A stretch of 64,000 nt of DNA from Bosea sp. RAC05 (lineage in GTDB: Bacteria > Pseudomonadota > Alphaproteobacteria > Rhizobiales > Beijerinckiaceae): NCBI RefSeq assembly GCF_001713455.1, contig NZ_CP016464.1, forward strand, positions 3,148,001-3,212,000. Direction: 5' to 3'. The notes beneath the pieces are model-generated. The model was given only the letters and a program-made list of their open reading frames with translations, was not told the origin of the DNA and searched no databases. Positions 15,613 to 23,713 of this stretch are shown piece after piece; position 1 is the stretch's first letter, and the number at the start of each line of letters is the position of its first letter. Position numbers and translations under genes: made by a program.

Positions 15613-18074
15613 GCGAAGCCCATCCGCTTGAGATGCGCCGCGACCTTTCCCTCAAGCTCCTCCACACGCTCCGCAAAGCGCGGCAGCGGCGCGGTGTAGC
15701 GCTCGCCCAGTTCCTTCACCCGCTTGGTCAGCCCCTGCGCCACCCGCGCCGTTTCGTCCGCAATGCGCGCCTCAAGGTTGCCCATCCATTTGTCATCGAC
15801 GACGAGGGCCTTCACCTCGTCCTCGGTAAGCTTGGGGTAGCGCCCGTAAGCGAGATCATCGAGCGCGGCGTCGGCGTCCCTGATCGCCTTCTTGAGGTCC
15901 TTCTCGCGCTCTGCGAGCCCTAGCCACTCGCCCAAAGCCCTGGCCTCGTCCGCTGCCGTCCTGTCGCCTTTGATCTCCTTCAACCGCGCCTTGGCGCTGG
16001 CCACGGTGACGACGACTTCGCCCTCCTCGATCAGCTCGGAGAACAGCCCGTCTTCGTTGCCGTGCTCCTCCTCCAACGCTAACACTTCGGCGGCGAGGCG
16101 CTCGCGCTCAGCCTCAGCTTCCACAATCGCCGCTGCCTCCTTGGCGAAGTAGCGCGCGACAAGCACCTCCTTCGGCACGAGATCGCAGGCCCAGCCTTTA
16201 TCGGAGGTCTTCTCCTTGCCGTCCTTGCCCTTCTTGGTCTCGATGATGCGGGCGGTTTTCGCCACCCAGCCGTCCTGGGCGATCATGTAGGCGTCATCCT
16301 GCATCATCTCGGCCCAGTAGCTCATGAGGTGCTGATAGACCGCGTAGGCGTCGATCAGCTTGCGGGCCTCGTAATGCTCGAGCAGCCGCTCGCCTAGCTC
16401 GCCAATCAATCCCTTGGGGTGGAAGCCGGGTTCGAGTGCCTTGAGCCGCGCCGTCTCGCCCTCGCGCCATGCCGCGAAATGCTGCGCGAGCCCCTCGGTG
16501 AAGGTGCGGAACTCCGGGTGCTCATGGATCGCGGCGCGGATGTTGGCGGGCTCGACTGCCAGATCGACATAGCCCGCACGGTTCGGGCGGAAGAGTGCAG
16601 CCTTGAGACCGGGGCAAATCGCCCAGTAGTCGCCCAGCGCCTCGACGTCGCGCTCCGGAATGCCGCCTTGCAGGTGCCCGGCAATGTCATGCCGGTCCTC
16701 CGGCGGCTGGCTGTCGATGTAGCGCGGCAGGTTGAGGTTACAGTCATTCTTTTCGATTTCGTCACGACTGACCATGCGGGCATAATTCGGTACGTCCTGC
16801 CCACGCCGGAACACATCGACGATGCGGTGGATGTCCATCTCGCGCAGGCGGTTCTTCGGCCCGTCCTTCATGAAGCCACGGCTGGCGTCGATCATGAAGA
16901 TGCCGCGTCGGGCGGCTGCGTTTTCCTTGTCGATGACGACGATGCAGGCGGGGATGCCCGTGCCGTAGAACAGGTTGGCGGGTAGGCCGATGATCGCCTT
17001 TATGTAGCCGCGCCGGATCAGGTTCTTGCGGATCTCAGCCTCGGCATTGCCCCGGAACAGCACGCCATGGGGCAGGATGCAGCATGCCTTACCGGTCGAT
17101 TTCAGCGACTTGATGATGTGCAAGAGATAGGCGTAGTCGCCCTGCTTGGGTGGCGGGACGCCGAAGCCATCGAAGCGGCGGAAGTCCACCGTATCAGGGC
17201 TGTCGTCCTTAATCGCCAGCCCCGGCTTCAACTCGTTGGGGTCTATACCCTGCTGCCAGCGCTTGTCACTGAAGGGCGGATTGGCGACCACGTAGTCGAA
17301 GGTCTTGAGACTGTCACCGTCACGGAAGAAGGGCGCAGCGAGCGTGCTCTGGCCGGGATGGATCACAGCGCCAGCATAGTCGTGCAGGATAAGGTTCATC
17401 TGCGCGAGGCCAGCGGTGCTGCCATCCTTCTCCTGCCCGTAGAGCGTGACCTTCACGCCCGCCTCGTCGGCCACCTTGATGAGCAACGAGCCCGAGCCGC
17501 AGGTCGGATCATAGATGGTTGTCTGCGGCGTGGTCGTGGGGTTCCGAATGCCGATGATCTGCGCCATCACGCGGCTGACCTCGGCGGGGGTATAGAACTG
17601 GCCCTTCGACTTGCCGCTCTCGGTAGCGAAGTGGCGCATGAGGAACTCATACGCATCGCCGAGGATGTCATCACCGTCGGCGCGGTTCTTCGAGAAGTCG
17701 AGATCAGGATGCTCGAACGTGGCGATGAGCCCCGTGAGCGTGTCGATCATCTGCCTTCCGGAGCCAAGCTTCCCCGCGTCTGCGAAGTCGGGGAAGCCGC
17801 CCAGCTTGTTCGCATTGGCAAGCGGGGCCACGATCTTTTTATTGATCTGGTCGCCGATGTCATCCTTGCCCTTAAGGCCCACCAAATCCGCGAAACTGGC
17901 TCCCTCCGGAACCTTGATCAAGCCATAGGGCTGGCCAGCATATTTATCAGACACATATTTGATGAACAGGATCGACAGCACATAATCCTTGTACTGCGAA
18001 GCATCCATTCCGCCGCGCAACACGTCGCATCCCTGCCAGATGCGGTTGTAGATTTCGGATTTTTTGACTGCCAC
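15609..18074 (-). CDS. hsdM: Type I restriction-modification methyltransferase subunit
   Basis: An 821-residue N6-adenine methyltransferase. An N-terminal HsdM helical domain (CDVLRGGMDASQYKDYVLSILFIKYVSDKY) is followed by GQFYTPAEVSRVM, the SAM-binding motif DPTCGSGSL near 189 and the catalytic NPPF at 265-268. It is long for HsdM; the last ~200 residues (after about 640) are Glu/Ala/Lys-rich and probably coiled coil. First gene of the six-gene operon. An intact methyltransferase is needed to protect the host while hsdR is present, and it appears intact. Confidence 0.96.
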   Translation of the reverse strand: MAVKKSEIYNRIWQGCDVLRGGMDASQYKDYVLSILFIKYVSDKYAGQPYGLIKVPEGASFADLVGLKGKDDIGDQINKKIVAPLANANKLGGFPDFADAGKLGSGRQMIDTLTGLIATFEHPDLDFSKNRADGDDILGDAYEFLMRHFATESGKSKGQFYTPAEVSRVMAQIIGIRNPTTTPQTTIYDPTCGSGSLLIKVADEAGVKVTLYGQEKDGSTAGLAQMNLILHDYAGAVIHPGQSTLAAPFFRDGDSLKTFDYVVANPPFSDKRWQQGIDPNELKPGLAIKDDSPDTVDFRRFDGFGVPPPKQGDYAYLLHIIKSLKSTGKACCILPHGVLFRGNAEAEIRKNLIRRGYIKAIIGLPANLFYGTGIPACIVVIDKENAAARRGIFMIDASRGFMKDGPKNRLREMDIHRIVDVFRRGQDVPNYARMVSRDEIEKNDCNLNLPRYIDSQPPEDRHDIAGHLQGGIPERDVEALGDYWAICPGLKAALFRPNRAGYVDLAVEPANIRAAIHEHPEFRTFTEGLAQHFAAWREGETARLKALEPGFHPKGLIGELGERLLEHYEARKLIDAYAVYQHLMSYWAEMMQDDAYMIAQDGWVAKTARIIETKKGKDGKEKTSDKGWACDLVPKEVLVARYFAKEAAAIVEAEAERERLAAEVLALEEEHGNEDGLFSELIEEGEVVVTVASAKARLKEIKGDRTAADEARALGEWLGLAEREKDLKKAIRDADAALDDLAYGRYPKLTEDEVKALVVDDKWMGNLEARIADETARVAQGLTKRVKELGERYTAPLPRFAERVEELEGKVAAHLKRMGFA

Positions 18075-18404
18075 GACGCCCTGTGCGATTCGGTTGAGGA
18101 TGGGACCCCATCAGTAGCCGTCGCGAAGCTCTCGCGCCAAGCGAGGTCCGACAAAGAACGGCTGCCGCGCTGCGGCGCTGCACCTAAAGCTACTCTGGCA
18201 GAGAGTTTTCTGCCGCAGCGCCCCCGCACAAGCCAATCTCGCAGGGCGTCGCCACCTCTATCTCTCCCGGCCCCCCTCACCCTCACGACTGGCGCAATGT
18301 AAGCCCGACAATGAGCCCCGCCCGGAGATGATCCGAGCGGTGCAATCGCAGATGGCGAAGGCTGATGCGAGTGGTGCTGGCGGCTTGAGATGTAGGGCTG
18401 GAAT
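18075..18404. other. Intergenic region upstream of the restriction operon
   Basis: This 330-base region must hold the hsdM promoter on the minus strand. No convincing -35/-10 pair, palindrome or small gene was found; the open frames are antisense extensions of neighbours. Confidence 0.4.
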
Positions 18405-18710
18405 TCAGTTCGCCCAGCTAGGCTCGACAGTTGAGCGCGCGATCAACTCGGCGCGAACCATACGTGCGCGAGGCGCGCGCGAAAGCGATGCGAGAATGAG
18501 CACGTGATCGAGGTTGAGCCAGAAGTTGAAGTGATCCGCTGAACATTCAATTGTCGTCGGCATCTCCAAAAGGTCGCCGTAGCTTTCTAGCTCGTCGCGA
18601 TGTTTGATGATCGTCTTTCTGACGTTGGTTGGGCACGAGAAGCCGAGCCACTGTGCCAAGACGATGTCCTCGCAATGGCCCTGCTCATTGAATTCAAGGG
18701 TCGAAATCAT
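18405..18710 (-). CDS. Antirepressor-like small protein A
   Basis: A 101-residue protein with the segment DIVLAQWLGFSCPTNVR followed by IIKHRDELESYGDLLE, which resembles the N-terminal part of phage antirepressor or P22_AR_N-type regulators (a helical DNA-binding-like module). It matches the protein at 19195-19686 at about half of 35 aligned positions, so the two are paralogs. AAAGG lies 7 bases before the ATG. It may regulate the element. The C-terminus after residue 60 is not recognised and is shorter than in the paralog. Confidence 0.55.
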   Translation of the reverse strand: MISTLEFNEQGHCEDIVLAQWLGFSCPTNVRKTIIKHRDELESYGDLLEMPTTIECSADHFNFWLNLDHVLILASLSRAPRARMVRAELIARSTVEPSWAN

Positions 18711-18747
18711 CTGTGACCTTTCAGCGCAAAGCGCGTGGTTGAAAGCA

Positions 18748-18771
18748 AGAAAAGCCCCGCCCGGCGGAGGC
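18748..18771 (-). terminator. Possible rho-independent terminator, minus strand
   Basis: Read on the minus strand, a GC-rich imperfect hairpin (GCCTC...GGGGC) is followed by TTTTC. It lies between the antirepressor-like gene at 18405-18710 and the minus-strand genes ending at 18821 and 19195, so it could end their transcript. Confidence 0.4.
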
Positions 18772-18820
18772 CGAACGAGGCTGTGATGGAACGCGTTGGA
18801 GGGATGCCAGCTGGAAAGAG

Positions 18821-19084
18821 CTACTGCGGCGGACTAGGCGGGGTGCGCTCCAGGGCGAGCCCCGAGGGCCCGTCAGCCTGCCACCCGAACATGGGCGTCC
18901 ACACGACTTGAGCGAGCCCCCTTAAGCCGGCTACGAAGCCGCCTGCGTCGTAGGCGATGAAAAGGCGACCGAGGTGGAGAGCAAAGTCCATGGCGGGGTG
19001 GTCCTCAGCGGAGATGAGCCTACGGCGGTTTCGGTTTGACAGGCTTCGAGTAGCTTCGGTCAAAGTGGGCGCCAATGCGGCCAA
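18821..19084 (-). CDS. Possible small hypothetical protein
   Basis: An 87-residue frame without recognisable domains (ALHLGRLFIAYDAGGFVAGLRGLAQVVW in the middle). The frame opens with TTG and no clear ribosome site is seen; the ATG at 18991 would give a 56-residue product. It lies in line with the other minus-strand small genes of the element. It may be a gene of the element or a chance open frame. Confidence 0.25.
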   Translation of the reverse strand: MAALAPTLTEATRSLSNRNRRRLISAEDHPAMDFALHLGRLFIAYDAGGFVAGLRGLAQVVWTPMFGWQADGPSGLALERTPPSPPQ

Positions 19085-19194
19085 ACGACCTCTTCCCCCG
19101 AACCAGACATCTTTGTAAGATATTGAAATAGCTACCCTATCCTAAGTTAATCCCACTACTGGGCAGGCCCTTCGGGTGAGCAGCGAAGTGGTGT

Positions 19195-19686
19195 TCAACG
19201 CCTGCGCCGCCGCCGGCTGCAGCCACGAGCAAGGAGGGCGAAGGCGCCGGAGCGCGCTTCCTGCTCCTCGGCTACGATAGCCGCTAAGCGTGTCTCAAAT
19301 CGCTGGCCTACCGCCCGCAGCTCTGCCGCACCGGTGGTGTCCACCGGAGCTAGCCGACCATCGGCCGCCATGGCAAAGATTTCGGCGATGGACACGGCTA
19401 GGCTGTCGGCCCGCTTCGTTCCGGCCTTTGCAATGATGAACGCGGCTTGTGCTTTCGTCAGGCGGTATTCCGTTACGGATCTCTGAGCGCCCTTACCTGC
19501 AACGATCATCGCTTCATGGTGAAGCAGTGATCCCATCGCTTCCAGCGAGGCCTCGTGACGCTTGATGAGATTGCGGATGTTCGTTGGCCGCTCGTAGCCG
19601 AGGGCTTTTGCGAGGTCGAGGTCTTGAATCGCCGGCTCGCTCAAGGCGAGCGAATGCGCAGCCGGGGCGGCTGTTATGGGAAACAT
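19195..19686 (-). CDS. Antirepressor-like protein B
   Basis: A 163-residue protein. The N-terminal part LDLAKALGYERPTNIRNLIKRHEASLEAMGSLLH resembles P22_AR_N/phage antirepressor domains and aligns with protein A at 18405-18710. It is followed by SVTEYRLTKAQAAFIIAKAGT, the usual second motif of such proteins, and ends in an Arg run. AAGGA is 7 bases before the ATG. It is probably a regulatory protein of the element, perhaps acting on a repressor. The exact family needs a profile search. Confidence 0.62.
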   Translation of the reverse strand: MFPITAAPAAHSLALSEPAIQDLDLAKALGYERPTNIRNLIKRHEASLEAMGSLLHHEAMIVAGKGAQRSVTEYRLTKAQAAFIIAKAGTKRADSLAVSIAEIFAMAADGRLAPVDTTGAAELRAVGQRFETRLAAIVAEEQEARSGAFALLARGCSRRRRRR

Positions 19687-19770
19687 GATGATGTCCTTGG
19701 GGGTCAGGGGGCGCTTTCGGCGACGCTGCCGTTAAGTGCCTTATGGGTGGAAGGGAGGGAGTGTTAGGCG

Positions 19771-21123
19771 TCAGGTTGCGTTGGTGCGAGCTGCCCCGGA
19801 GCTGGGCGTGATGGTGACGGGCAGGATGGCTCCCGTCTGCCGGTGTCCGACCTCCATCATCATCGTCCGCACTGAAGAGGCATCCGCGATGGAGACGATA
19901 AGGCCGTCGTGCAGGTTGAGGGCGACGATGCCCATCGTCATCAGGCAATCAAGGATGGCCAGCATGATGTCGCTCTCCCGCCGCATGAGTTCATGACCGA
20001 GACCATGGCCGAAGCTGGCACGCAGGGCAGGATGGCGGTCAAGGATGGCTGCCCGCGTCTTCGCCAGCGACCACCCCTTGGGGATGACCAGCCCATCATC
20101 CTGTGGCCACGAGTGCCGCTGCCGCTGGTCGAAGAAGAGCGTGCTGGTCAAGACCTTCACAGCCTCCCGGTGGCCCTCCAGACCCGGCAGGGCATAAAGG
20201 TCTCCCGGCGGTGGCACGACGCCGATCTTGGCATAGGCGAGACGGACGAACATCGACGAGAAATCCACGACAGCGGTTTCCTCTCCGTTGATCCGCAGGC
20301 TGCTCCTGCGGTCCCGCTTCAGGTTCTGCCAAAAGCCGCCGTAGAGCCGCCCGTTGCCTTGGAGCGGTTCCTGGGGCGGACCATTGAACAGCCTTCGCTG
20401 ATGGCGGTCGTGGGCATTCACGGCCCCTCTGCCGTCGTCGAGAAACACGATGTCGGCCCCCGCAACGTGGGCATTCAAGGCGGCGACCATGGACCTCATC
20501 CCTTCAGTCTCGCCGGTTTCGGCATAGTCGAGCAGCACGACAGGCGCTGCCCCCGCGATTTGGTCGCGGCGACTTCGGGCAATAATCGTCTCCTCCTCGG
20601 GCAATCGTCCGAAGTCCGGCAGGCTGACCTGATGGTGCTGGCAAAGAGCGGCCAGGGCGGTCGTCGGGGCCAGACTGGAGGCCTCACCACGGCGGCGGGA
20701 ACGCTCTATCGCGACGAGATCCAGTGCCTCAAGCTGCTCCAGCAACGCCACTAGCATGCGACCATCGGCCGGGCTGAGGTAGCGCTTGGGAATTGACGCG
20801 GCCTGTACGGGCTTGCCAAGCACAACGGCCAGCCTCCCGGCACCGGCTTGGTCGAGCACCGTGTGGGCGAGATTGCTGACGACGACGCCGATAGCCTGCT
20901 CCCGTGCTCTCTCGACATGACCACGCCGTCTGCGGGTGCGTAGTCCGCGTTCTTCCTCGTCGCGGTCGAGACGTGCGGCTATGGCCGACGCCAAATCATG
21001 CAAGGCGTCTCCCTTCGGGAAAGCCCACTGATCGAACCAAGGGAGCCGCTGCGGTGCGGCGCGTCGGGCGGGGACACCTGCTGAATGATGGATGATGGAC
21101 GTGAGTGCGCGGTCGGCAGCCAT
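19771..21123 (-). CDS. Compact family-A DNA polymerase-like protein
   Basis: A 450-residue protein whose C-terminal half shows, in order, the three palm/finger motifs of family-A polymerases. VVDFSSMFVRLAYAKIG (Asp287, Arg294) resembles motif A, HREAVKVL (Arg319, Lys323) resembles motif B with its R-x3-K spacing, and ALNLHDGLIVS (His405-Asp406) resembles motif C. A helix ELMRRESDIMLAIL sits where polymerases have the Q-x-ADI helix. The sequence RLYGGFWQNL near 259 is conserved in unnamed homologs of mobile elements, as far as I recall. No 3'-5' exonuclease domain is seen; residues 90-180 look like a winged-helix region. It may copy the excised element. Activity is inferred. Confidence 0.62.
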   Translation of the reverse strand: MAADRALTSIIHHSAGVPARRAAPQRLPWFDQWAFPKGDALHDLASAIAARLDRDEEERGLRTRRRRGHVERAREQAIGVVVSNLAHTVLDQAGAGRLAVVLGKPVQAASIPKRYLSPADGRMLVALLEQLEALDLVAIERSRRRGEASSLAPTTALAALCQHHQVSLPDFGRLPEEETIIARSRRDQIAGAAPVVLLDYAETGETEGMRSMVAALNAHVAGADIVFLDDGRGAVNAHDRHQRRLFNGPPQEPLQGNGRLYGGFWQNLKRDRRSSLRINGEETAVVDFSSMFVRLAYAKIGVVPPPGDLYALPGLEGHREAVKVLTSTLFFDQRQRHSWPQDDGLVIPKGWSLAKTRAAILDRHPALRASFGHGLGHELMRRESDIMLAILDCLMTMGIVALNLHDGLIVSIADASSVRTMMMEVGHRQTGAILPVTITPSSGAARTNAT

Positions 21124-21229
21124 GGCTGTTTCCTGGAGTCTAGACGTGAGCAGGAGGCCGGTTAGGGCGCGGCTGGTGGGCGTGTGCAGCCGGCCGGCGC
21201 TGCCGCTCTGGGCGGACTCTCGGGCCGCC

Positions 21230-21550
21230 TTAGCGGTGCCGCTGCAGTGGGCGGATGAGGTTGTCGGAACGAAGGTTCAGGCTGTCGCCATCGCGGTATC
21301 GGACGGCGCCTCGATCCACCCCAAGAATGAGCCGCGCAATCATGACGTTGCGGGCCAAGGCCGGGTGAAGCGCCCGGACGTACCTGTTGCCTTTGCCGTT
21401 GGTGTCGAGGAACCACGAGGCGGTGCCAAGGGGGGCGAGCACGCGCTCGTAATCGGGGGAATAGAGGACGGCTTCGGCGGACGCCTTGGCGAGTTGAACG
21501 CGCACGATGGGGCGCCCGCAGTTGTCCTCAGCGAGTTCGATGGGGCTCAT
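21230..21550 (-). CDS. HNH-like small protein without the catalytic His
   Basis: A 106-residue product from the ATG at 21550 (MSPIELAEDNCGRPIV). The C-terminal half, NRYVRALHPALARNVMIARL followed by VRYRDGDSLNLRSDNLI, follows the phage HNH/AP2-type layout, where a typical enzyme reads VDHINGDPLDNRRENL. The His of that motif is replaced by Tyr/Arg, so nuclease activity is doubtful and DNA binding is more likely. The frame stays open to 21748, but the upstream part looks non-coding. No good ribosome site is seen, so the start is uncertain. Confidence 0.5.
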   Translation of the reverse strand: MSPIELAEDNCGRPIVRVQLAKASAEAVLYSPDYERVLAPLGTASWFLDTNGKGNRYVRALHPALARNVMIARLILGVDRGAVRYRDGDSLNLRSDNLIRPLQRHR

Positions 21551-21808
21551 GGGCTCAAGTCTGAGGCCAGCAGCGATGTGGAGAAGGGTGCCGGGCGGGG
21601 CGAAAAGGCGCAAACTCCACATGCGCCAAACAATGGATGCACCAGCTCGCTGACGAGCGTTCATGTATCCGATAGTGGGTAGTAATCGTTGGCCCATAAG
21701 TGGGTGGCAATCGGCGCCAGCGGCCGCGCAGAGGCCACATATGGCCACAGTTCCTAGCTCATTGCGAGCACGACAATTCCTCGTGTGAGGGAAAATAGCC
21801 TCGACAAA

Positions 21809-22120
21809 TCAGAGCTTTGCGAGCAGCCTCTTCACGGTTTCCTGTCCCCGCGTCGTCAGCGCCAATATGTTGGTTCTGCGGTCCTCGAAGTCTTCACGCG
21901 CCGTAACGAGCCCCAGCCCCCCACGATCCGACAGACGGTCCACGATGCGAGCGGCAGTGGACTGCGACAGGGGCACGTACTGCGGCAGTTCCCGCTGATA
22001 GATGCTGGGCTTGCTGGCGATCCGCAGGAGGACCAGCGCGACGTTGATCTGCATCCCCTCCTCGACTTCCGTCAGCGCTTCAAGGAATTGGATGGCTCGG
22101 GAGAGTGCGGGTGTCGGCAA
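21809..22120 (-). CDS. MarR-like winged-helix regulator
   Basis: A 103-residue winged-helix protein with a MarR layout: INVALVLLRIASKP, then the recognition helix region LSQSTAARIVDRLSDRG and the wing LVTAREDFEDRRTNILALTTRGQETV. It is shorter than typical MarR proteins because the N- and C-terminal dimerisation helices are reduced, a form seen in phages and islands. It is a likely transcription regulator of the element; ligand and operator are unknown. Confidence 0.78.
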   Translation of the reverse strand: MPTPALSRAIQFLEALTEVEEGMQINVALVLLRIASKPSIYQRELPQYVPLSQSTAARIVDRLSDRGGLGLVTAREDFEDRRTNILALTTRGQETVKRLLAKL

Positions 22121-22185
22121 GGCGCTGTCCTGGGATCGGGGGCGGGCTCGTCCGCTTGTGGGAAAAACCCGCCCCTTAGGTCCAA

Positions 22186-22509
22186 TCAGTAATCGGAATC
22201 GATGAACTTCGACCGATTCACTTCCGTGATGATTGGTGCCCGATTGTTGCCAGCCTCGTTGGCGTTCTGAATTGTAGCCGAGGCCTCGGTCTCGCTGGCC
22301 TCCTGCGAGTGCTCCACGTCCCAGAGAATGTCCGCCAAATCGCTGTCAGCAATGAGGGCGTCATGGAGCAACTCGTTGCCTTCGGGCGCCACGTCGGCAT
22401 GCGTCGCGCTTGCCTGAAGAAGCTCGGTGGCGAGGTCGCGCCAGCTATCGCGTGCTGCGATTGCCACTGCGAGCGCTTCGTCGGAGATAAGCTCGATGTG
22501 GGTCGTCAT
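22186..22509 (-). CDS. Hypothetical acidic protein
   Basis: A 107-residue acidic protein beginning MTTHIELISDEALAVAIAARDSWRDLATELL. It is rich in Asp, Glu and Ala with no recognised domain. GTGAGGA precedes the ATG with suitable spacing, supporting a real gene. It lies between the serine resolvase and the MarR-like gene on the same strand. The function is unknown. Confidence 0.5.
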   Translation of the reverse strand: MTTHIELISDEALAVAIAARDSWRDLATELLQASATHADVAPEGNELLHDALIADSDLADILWDVEHSQEASETEASATIQNANEAGNNRAPIITEVNRSKFIDSDY

Positions 22510-22650
22510 GGTTGGTCCTCACGGTGATGGAGACAGAGGGAGCCTGCCTTTTCCTAGTGTGGGGGGCATTCCCATGTCGACCTCTCCAAGCCATTGTTAA
22601 AAAACGATTTTTCGTACCACTTGGCAGTTGCTGTAGGGTGGCTCCAAAAC

Positions 22651-23220
22651 TTATGTCGCTGCGGTGGCCGCGTTGTCGGCTTTCAAGATGCGATGCACTG
22701 ACCCCTTGCCGATCCCCAACCGTTTGGCGATGTCGCCCATACTGGCACCCGAGGCGGCAAGCTCGCGGACCACGTCAGCTTTAGCCCTGGCGGTCGGCGC
22801 ACGTCCCTTGTACCGCCCCTCCGCCTTCGCCTTCGCGATGCCCTCGCGCTGCCGTTCCAGCATCATGTCGCGTTCGAACTCGGCAACGCTGCCCAGCACG
22901 TTGAGCATCAGCTTCCCGGTAGGGGTCGCGGTGTCGATACCCATGGCCACGATGCGGAGCGCGACGCCCCTTGTCTGGAGGCGCCCGACGATTTCCCATA
23001 GGTGAGAGACTGAGCGAGCGAGGCGGTCGAGCTTCGTAACGACCAGCGTGTCCCCATCGCGGGCGAACGAGATGAGGTCGTCCAGCTTCGGCCGCACGCC
23101 AACAGCGCTGGTCTGTTCGGCCACGACCTTCTCACAGCCGAGGGCTTCAAGGTCGCGAACCTGAGCAGCCAAGCCGGCCTCCTGTTCAAGGGTCGAGGTG
23201 CGCGCGTAGCCGATCAACAT
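22651..23220 (-). CDS. Serine recombinase (resolvase/invertase family)
   Basis: A 189-residue small serine recombinase starting MLIGYARTSTLEQ, with the nucleophilic Ser near residue 9, DTLVVTKLDRLARS with the conserved Asp/Arg residues around 65-71, VAEFERDMMLERQREGIAKA in the long E-helix, and a C-terminal helix-turn-helix ASMGDIAKRLGIGKGSVHRIL. The ATG at 23220 is the family start. Four copies of the octamer CCGTTCCA or its complement lie just upstream (23230-23347) and may be its crossover-site subsites. It could resolve dimers or invert a segment of the element. Confidence 0.9.
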   Translation of the reverse strand: MLIGYARTSTLEQEAGLAAQVRDLEALGCEKVVAEQTSAVGVRPKLDDLISFARDGDTLVVTKLDRLARSVSHLWEIVGRLQTRGVALRIVAMGIDTATPTGKLMLNVLGSVAEFERDMMLERQREGIAKAKAEGRYKGRAPTARAKADVVRELAASGASMGDIAKRLGIGKGSVHRILKADNAATAAT

Positions 23221-23713
23221 GGCGGGTCTCCGTTCCAAAAGGTCCTAGAGGAATGAGTCCCGCCGTTCCATAAGTCAATCCCCTACTTCTGTGGGACGAC
23301 ATGAGCGCGAGTTGGAACGGTCAGCTAGGGCTTGCCCTGTGGAACGGGAGGCCCGCGAATGCAGGACAGCGCGCTGCGGCGGGAACGCGGGGTGGCAGCG
23401 CTGGGCGGGGCTAGAGCGGCCCAGAACGATGCGGCAGAGAGGTGGCACGGGGGGAAGTCGCGCGCTGCCTTTTTATCGAAGGCTCTCAGATTTTTCCGGT
23501 GAAACCAAAGTTAATGCGGCCCGCGTAGAGAGCGGCGACTGTAGCTTGGTTCTCGCTCCATCATCTTCCACGGGCGCACGGTGACGTAGTCCACGGGGGT
23601 AGTCGCGGCGCGGTCAGGGTGGGGACCGCGCTCGCATTTTTGTAATAAACCTCTCCCCGAGATAGCATAATCGGACAAGGCCGACGCCGTTAGATCTGGA
23701 TCAGACGCAAGCG
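23221..23713. other. Intergenic region between resolvase and RES gene
   Basis: About 490 bases between divergent genes. The left part holds the octamer repeats at 23230-23347. The right part becomes AT-richer after about 23470 and should contain the promoter of the RES gene. Open frames here have no recognisable domain. Confidence 0.4.
23230..23347. repeat. Four octamer repeats upstream of the resolvase gene
   Basis: CCGTTCCA occurs at 23230 and 23263, and its complement TGGAACGG at 23313 and 23340. Two forward copies facing two reverse copies within 118 bp, directly upstream of a serine recombinase gene, resemble a res-type site or a set of operator sites. Confidence 0.5.
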
